Source of the DNA: Albifimbria verrucaria
Taxonomy: Eukaryota > Ascomycota > Sordariomycetes > Hypocreales > Stachybotryaceae
Length of the DNA stretch: 64,000 nucleotides
Assembly (NCBI GenBank): GCA_020081605.1
Contig: JAHREC010000041.1
Span: 85,914 to 149,913, forward strand
Reading direction: 5' to 3'
Positions 58,442 to 64,000 of this stretch are shown in pieces (positions within the stretch are counted from its first letter, which is position 1; every line of letters starts with the position of its first letter). Position numbers and translations under genes: made by a program. The notes under the pieces are model-generated. The model was not told the origin of the DNA. It did no database searches and saw only the letters and a list, made by a program, of their open reading frames with translations.

Positions 58442-58753
58442 TTATAACTGTAAGGCTGTCGAATTTCTCAGGAATTGGCGTATCTGAATTCGAGACACAG
58501 TCTTATCTTGAGTTAAACTGCCAACGAAATACTCCTTATATTTTTTTCCGCCATTATTAAACTGTGCAAATATAACAGCGCCCAGACCGGGAGTGAATTT
58601 ATGCTTCTGTATCAAAGAAACTTTTATTTTTTCGAATGATTCCTTAGGATTTATGTGCAGGTGGTAGAAGAATTTAGTCTCGTTTATTATAAAGCTTTTA
58701 TATGGAGCCGGGACGATACAGAAGTGTTCTTCGGTCGTCATCTTCGGATGCAT
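58442..58753 (-). CDS. Hypothetical protein, 103 aa
   Basis: ATG at 58753. Mixed alpha/beta composition (FFYHLHINPKESFEKIKV, GLGAVIFAQFNNGGKKY). No family recognised; overlapping plus-strand frame at 58655-58927 makes it uncertain. Confidence 0.3.
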   Translation of the reverse strand: MHPKMTTEEHFCIVPAPYKSFIINETKFFYHLHINPKESFEKIKVSLIQKHKFTPGLGAVIFAQFNNGGKKYKEYFVGSLTQDKTVSRIQIRQFLRNSTALQL

Positions 58754-59265
58754 GTATTATCCAGAGGCAAAATAACCGTTATTCATGAGCAAAAACGTGG
58801 TGGACTTATATATACAGCATTAGCTATCCACCCTTCCAATTCCTTTGTAAGGATTTTAAAGCGTATGTATTACATATTGTTTGTGATTTCGGAAAGGCGG
58901 ACACTCATCTGCAACGTAGACAGATGAAAAAGTGGAGTCAACCCCGGCCAAGGATTCATATTCGAATTAACAGATGCATGTATAGAATGAAATCCCTAGC
59001 AGGCATTTAACATCCATAAATCCTTGTAGGGTTATGGAGCAAGTGAGCTTGATGCTTGATTGCAATGCACATTGGAGCCTTTTACACGTTCGTACCGTCA
59101 CCCCCATTACCACGTCACCTCGCTTCTTCAGGGTCACCGTAATACAGCACTGTACTCTGTTTCTTCTTCATCTGTGCATACTCAATCATCTTTACAATAC
59201 CACCTCTGCGAGAAGCTGGAAGTACAGTAACTCCAAGCAGAATCTACGTTTGTTAGAAACGCGAT
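58754..59265. other. intergenic
   Basis: No supported gene; upstream region of the flavin monooxygenase, with a TACAGCACTGTAC near 59142-59154. Confidence 0.4.
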
Positions 59266-61536
59266 ATGAGGGTGGCGATTATTGGAGGAGGGCCATCGGG
59301 GCTTGTGACGCTGAAGTATGCATTGACTGCGCATTTGCATTTAGGTTGTGACTCTCTGGAGGCTCGGCTATTTGAAAGCCAGGCTGGCGTGGGTGGAACC
59401 TTCGCGGCAAGATCATACGAGGAAGCAGAGGTAAATATCACGCCCTACAGTGCCCTACCGTAGCCTGACATGGCCCGAATGCAGCTAAATGTTTCGTCAG
59501 CTCGTATCCTCCAAACAGCTCACCACGTTCTCCGACTTCAGACATGCGGGCAAGGAGGACTTCCTCAGCACCGAGTCTTATGTGCAATATCTTGAAGATT
59601 ACTGCACCAAGTTTAGGCTATGGCCTTACATACGGGTTAATGCGCAAGTCATTGGTGTGAGACGACATCATGCTGGCACGGCATACAAGTATACTATCTC
59701 TTACTCTCTGGTTGATGGCAAGACCCGGAAGTGGCATTGTGATGCCGTTGCTGTATGTTCAGGCCTGCACACGGAACCAAACATCCCTCATATCCAGGGT
59801 ATTGAAAATGTGCCTGTGGTGATGCACTCTTCTGAATTCAAATCGCGCAAGCAGTTTGGCATTGGGAAGACAATCATGATCGTAGGAACAGGCGAGACCG
59901 GTGCAGACATTGCGCATTTAGCCGTTACCTCATCTGCGAGTCGTGTGGTGATGTGTCATCGGGATGGATTTCACTTTGCGCCCAAGGTGAGTTATTGTTA
60001 GTGTCTTCAGAAATGACAATTTCTTTCAGTCTATTTGTTTTTCTCCTATTTGTTTTTTTCTGTCGTTTTCATTATTTTTCATTATTTTGTCATTCTTTCT
60101 CTTTTGGTTCAATTATTCGTTCTTACCGCTGCTTCAATCCACGATTACAGTCAGAGTAGATCAAAATGGCTAACTTCATTGTTCGCGCACGAAAAGAGGA
60201 ATCCTGGCCCCATCATCCTTCCCATACTTGGTCGGAAGCCTGACCCGGCTGAACCAGGTATTCCGATCGACGTTAGTCGGGCTAACCTCTTCGATACTGC
60301 CTATGTTCACCCCAATCTCCGCAATAGCATGATATTATGGGATTACTACCATTACTATATCAAGGCTCTATTATGGTTGTGCTCAGGCACCACGGCAGGA
60401 ATGGACCAGTGGATCGGAGAAATCAGCCCGGAACGTCACCATCCATCGAAGAGTAAGCCACTAGCATCGCATCCAAGTTTGAATTAACCAACCCGCCCGG
60501 TTTTTTTAGTCTGACAAGTTTTTCATATTGTAGTCTTTTTCAACAAATCCATGAAGGTTTGTCCGTTCATCAGCAAACCCTTTCGACCAACGACGCCGGG
60601 GCCCCGCCTCTGGCGCTATGCCTTGCGATCTGCCCTCGTGCAATTTCCCGTTCCAGCTTTAGGCCCGAAGCAAGTAGATCTGGCACCATGGCCTGCACAG
60701 ATAAACACCGATGGAACGGTTCGGTTCGTTGACAATGGTCGTCCTGAGTACGACCGGATCAAGTGTGAAGTCATTCGTCCCGACGTGCTCATCCTTTGCA
60801 CAGGCTATCAGCACAGCTTCCCTTTCTTAAGCGCCCCCAATGAAAGTGGCAAGGAAGCTCGCTCAATCACAGAGCTGACCAATGTTCGGGGATTTGGAAC
60901 CGTGCCGAACCTTCGCTTGGGTTCATCGGTTTTGTCAGACCATCACTTGGTGCGATTCCACCGCTGGCGGAGCTCCAGGCACAGCTGTGGATCCTTCATC
61001 TTGTTGCACCTCAAAAGATCCCCTCCCCATTACGGCCCGAGGATGAACCACACTACCGTCTGCTGTCGGAACCTAATGCAAGGATTAAACATGGCGTGGA
61101 CCACGAGAGCTATGCGTATCAACTTGCTATTGATATGGGCGCAGCACCAGGCCTTTGGGAAATTTTAGGCATCATGGGCCAAGGGAAAAAACGAGAGCTT
61201 GGCGTCTTCCGTTCATATGGGCACTAGGAGCCAACTTTAATACCAAGTTTCGGCTCATAGGTCCCTGGGGATGGGATGGAGCATTGGATTTGCTGGTTTC
61301 AGACGAATTCTGGTTGACTCTCACAAGGAGACCGCTATTTTTGGTAAGTAGCACCTTCATTGAGGCGATGCTTACAACCACAAGCAACCCCCGCTAATGA
61401 TGGGCCATGTCGTGTCTGCATCTTGCCAGGCCACTTCCTAGTCTCTTTCTTACCTATCATGATCTTTGGACCTCTGAGCGCGATGTTGTGGGTCTACTCG
61501 ACTATGGTGGAAACATGGCGGAAACGCAGATGTTGA
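59266..61536 (+). CDS. Flavin-containing monooxygenase (FMO), three frameshifts
   Basis: Exons: 59266-59430, 59501-59986, 60155-60452, 60534-about 61343 and a last exon after about 61430 to 61536. N-terminus: FAD-binding IIGGGPSG. Next come SEFKSRKQFGIGKT (FMO-type HS.EF) and NADPH-binding IVGTGETGADIA. The second half has LILCTGYQHSFPFL and the family-typical VRG(I)WN...GF(I)GFVRP segment, the latter only after a one-G restoration at 60888-60891. Further one-T losses fit at about 61207 and in 61338-61342, leading to a final hydrophobic tail (GPLSAMLWVYS) that anchors FMOs to the ER. Role: oxygenation of a nucleophilic N or S, or a Baeyer-Villiger-like step. Family assignment is secure; substrate unknown. 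Confidence 0.82.
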
Positions 61537-61784
61537 ACCAGCCTTTATTATTTTATGGTGTCATCACATAGAGAGTGCACCGAACCGGGTAAAACCACTT
61601 TCAAGCCTCTGCCCTGAGGATGCCTCACTGTACCATAGCTCTACATGCTTTATTTGGCCCGACTTGGAGTATTATACAGATTGTTGTATTTGAGAAGCTA
61701 GAACACATCGGATCGAGAAATGAATTATCGCTAACAAATACAGTACAATGAAGCATGAGAGGGGCATGAATAGCGACAGCTGCA

Positions 61785-62761
61785 TTAACCGTTGTTTGAG
61801 TTAAGTGTGCTGCCAGACAAGCTCGAATGTGTTCTTCTGACCTTGGGTTTTGGATCAATTGCAGTTTGCTCGCTTGAACTCAGGACCGTGCTGCCAGAAA
61901 ACCTTGACGGTGTTTCAATTCTATCGGGAACTGCTGCCCCACTTCCATTGATTTCTCGTAGGCTAGCGACCTTTTGTGGCGGTTTACCCGATTTTGTGTT
62001 GTTGATGAATATGGCACGGAATCGCTCGATGGGAATCATGTAGAATGCTACTTTGATGGCCCAACAGAATAAAATCCCCGTCATCAATAGCGTGGCGAAA
62101 AACAGGGATCCATATGATGTATTGGCCTTACTCCAAGAGTCGAATTGAATTGTCTTGACTACGTTCCTTGTCGTCGCGGTCACAATGACGATAACGCCAC
62201 CGATTATCATCGACATCAACCACGAGATCCAGGCAGCGATGGAGCATGCTGCCGAACATAAAATCCACCAAGCAGTGGTCGTGATGATAAGAGCGACAAA
62301 CAGCCATTTAGTAGCGACCACCTTAGCACGAATTTGTTTTAATGTAGCACCAGCTTCTTCGCCTAAGCCGGAGAAGTCGGATAGGTCCAGCCTCGCAGAT
62401 TCGTCTTTGACAGCATACGTACCTGTACCGTCGGCATGGATGCAGAGCAGCTGGGATGCAGTCGAGATGATTTCCGGGCCTGTTGTGTTTCCGGTCGTAA
62501 TTGAAATAGCGGATGCTGTGACCTGTTACTTGTCAGAAGCTTTTCTTTACTCTTTGGATTGTTTTAATGGTTTCTTCATTCATTTCTTTTCGTTGGTTCC
62601 ACCAAAAAAATATAATTGAGATCTTCACCTACGTTTAAGAAAGAGCAATGAGCTGCATCCAAGGTACCCGGAGGAACTAGCAGCAAGATCAGGACAACCG
62701 TAACCACCCAAGTCAAGAGACGGCCTTGAGCCCATAGTAAACTTAGTCGCAGGTCCATCAT
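61785..62761 (-). CDS. Multi-span membrane protein, 288 aa, two exons
   Basis: Start at 62761 (ATG ATG; an upstream ATG at 62821 is also in frame). Exon 1 ends at 62633 and exon 2 runs from 62522 to 61785; phases agree and no correction is needed. One N-terminal helix (LLTWVVTVVLILLLVPPG) acts as signal-anchor. An outer loop with NTTG glycosylation site and two cysteines follows. Then come three helices (LFVALIITTTAWWILCSAAC, WLMSMIIGGVIVIVTAT, LFFATLLMTGILFCWAI) and a long cytoplasmic tail rich in Ser/Thr. No family recognised; topology resembles SUR7-like proteins. Confidence 0.6.
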
Positions 62762-63064
62762 CGAGACCGTTGCAAAGGATAAGATCGGTTTATCAAGCTC
62801 TGAAATATTGGTGATCAACACTATAACTATATACTGACTGGTGGAAAACGTCGCTATAAATTCGACACCACACCCAGATCATAAGTCTTTAAATATCTCC
62901 ATGATCTTTTCGAAAACTTATTTCGCAGTCCTATTTTTAGAGTTAAGATATGAGTGCTAGCTGTTATATAAGTATGGTGAAGAAGTGTGCCTTTCTCGGT
63001 CGAGCTTTAGCCTGAAAAACTATAACACCGATCAAGAAGTCGCTGTTGACTTTTTCAAGAACAG

Positions 63065-64000
63065 ATGAATATAAGGTCGATATTTAAACCCGCAGTATTG
63101 TCAGCCATTTCTATCATCTCTGCGTTGGCCGCCTTCTGCATTTTAGCGCATGCTGTACAAAACGATACCTTAACGTCCAGCGGCATTGGCACAATAACTC
63201 CTCACCTATCTGGTCTCAGGGCCCGCTTTGATCTTTCAGGCACTTTAGACCAAGCCTCTGACGGCCTCGAAAAATAAAGGATACCGCCACGGAGGCCGTG
63301 AACCAAGTATCAGATACGGTGACTAAAGCTTCCAGACTTCTCGACGATCTGCCGAAGAAGTTGACGATAGGGAGTGGGAATTTATGCTGGGAGACCTCCG
63401 AACTCGAATGCAAACGCATACCTTCTAAGTTTGAGGAATGGTTTCCTCCACCCATAAATGAAATCCCGAAGGTCCGAAATCCCAACTTGGCTGTGAGGGT
63501 TTTGCTCCGTTTCAACATCAGAACTTGCCTCATCGTATCGGCTGTTGCACTCTTTTTATCCTTCCTTGTTCTGTTATGGACGAACTCACATGTAAGATAT
63601 TGGATTATGCGTGGAATTCGCCGTATCAGAGGCTGGAAAATGGCCCGGGTGGAGGCCTCACGACATCAAGACTGCGAAAAACCATTTGAATATGATTCCA
63701 AACCTAAAAAGCGTTGCTTTGCCCGCTGTATTGGTGCTATTTCCGGCCATTGGAACTCACATCCAGTCTACGAGACTACCTTAGTCACTGCTCTTGGCTT
63801 TACTACCATTTTGCCTCTTATGTTGGCGTTGTTAATGATAGCAGCAATGAGCTACGGACTGAACAAAGTAGCCGGGGAGAAGCTGGATGCTATACCAATT
63901 GCATTAGAAGTGAAGTTTGGCTATTTGGCTCTGTGGTTGATGGCAGCGGCATCTCTCATGGCGACATCGCTGATATGCATTATTTACCGGAAACCCATGT
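63065..64000 (+). CDS. SUR7-like membrane protein, cut by window end, one frameshift
   Basis: The ATG at 63065 gives a signal-anchor (LSAISIISALAAFCILAHAV). A Thr/Ser/Asp-rich outer region follows, with the SUR7-type two-cysteine element GSGNLCWETSELECKRIP, then membrane helices (CLIVSAVALFLSFLVLLW, LPLMLALLMIAAMSYGL, LWLMAAASLMATSLICIIY). The A-run 63270-63274 is one base short: the first frame stops at about 63277 and the next continues open to the window end. The gene is divergent from the one at 62761, with about 0.3 kb between them. The C-terminus lies beyond the window. Confidence 0.6.

Overview
The window is eukaryotic and reads as a filamentous ascomycete, probably a sordariomycete such as a member of Hypocreales. 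Genes are short and carry 45-110 bp GT-AG introns with GTAAGT/GTGAGT-like donors. Families typical of Pezizomycotina recur: P450s, class I terpene synthase, MpaB/DUF2236 oxygenase, GH18 chitinase, SAT4/PTH11-like rhodopsin-fold receptor, DHA14-type MFS, Asp f 4-like secreted protein. No bacterial signals, tRNA or rRNA, CRISPR array, polyketide synthase or NRPS were seen. I cannot name the species.

Layout. 0.4-12 kb: an unknown 399-aa protein, an F-box protein, a ferric-reductase/NOX-like membrane protein, an Asp f 4-like secreted protein, an S33 peptidase, an MFS remnant and an MpaB-like oxygenase. 12.6-20 kb: an unknown protein with a PP1-docking motif, a GH18 chitinase, and a divergent pair of terpene synthase and CYP65-like P450. 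20.6-32.5 kb: a G1-cyclin-like protein, a broken second MpaB-like C-terminus, a histone H3 variant with a long tail, an LPMO-like secreted protein, two tandem paralogues of unknown family and a second, better-preserved G1 cyclin. 33-37.7 kb: a short-chain dehydrogenase, a second P450 and a SUR7-like membrane protein. 38-50.5 kb: small unknown genes, a Ca2+/H+ exchanger, a BAH-domain protein, a CDC25-like phosphatase, an ORF with VSGDI repeats, a Cys-rich secreted protein and an RRM protein. 51.6-64 kb: an MFS transporter, a SAT4-like receptor, a secreted Ser/Thr-rich protein, a flavin monooxygenase, and two divergent membrane proteins, the second cut by the window end.

Two themes stand out. 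First, several genes belong to the cell-cycle and chromatin core of a eukaryote but occur here as diverged extra copies among accessory genes: two CLN-type cyclins, a CDC25-like phosphatase with an altered active site, a long-tailed H3 variant and a BAH protein. This is the sort of content expected of an accessory chromosome or other mobile chromosomal segment, though the window alone cannot prove that. Second, there is scattered terpenoid and oxidative metabolism, with the terpene synthase and P450 as its clearest core.

Caution: about half of the recognisable genes need one or more single-base corrections, nearly always one base missing from a homopolymer run, to read through a conserved domain. 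Either the assembly has homopolymer errors or many genes are recently broken. I give gene spans as the domain reads and state each break.
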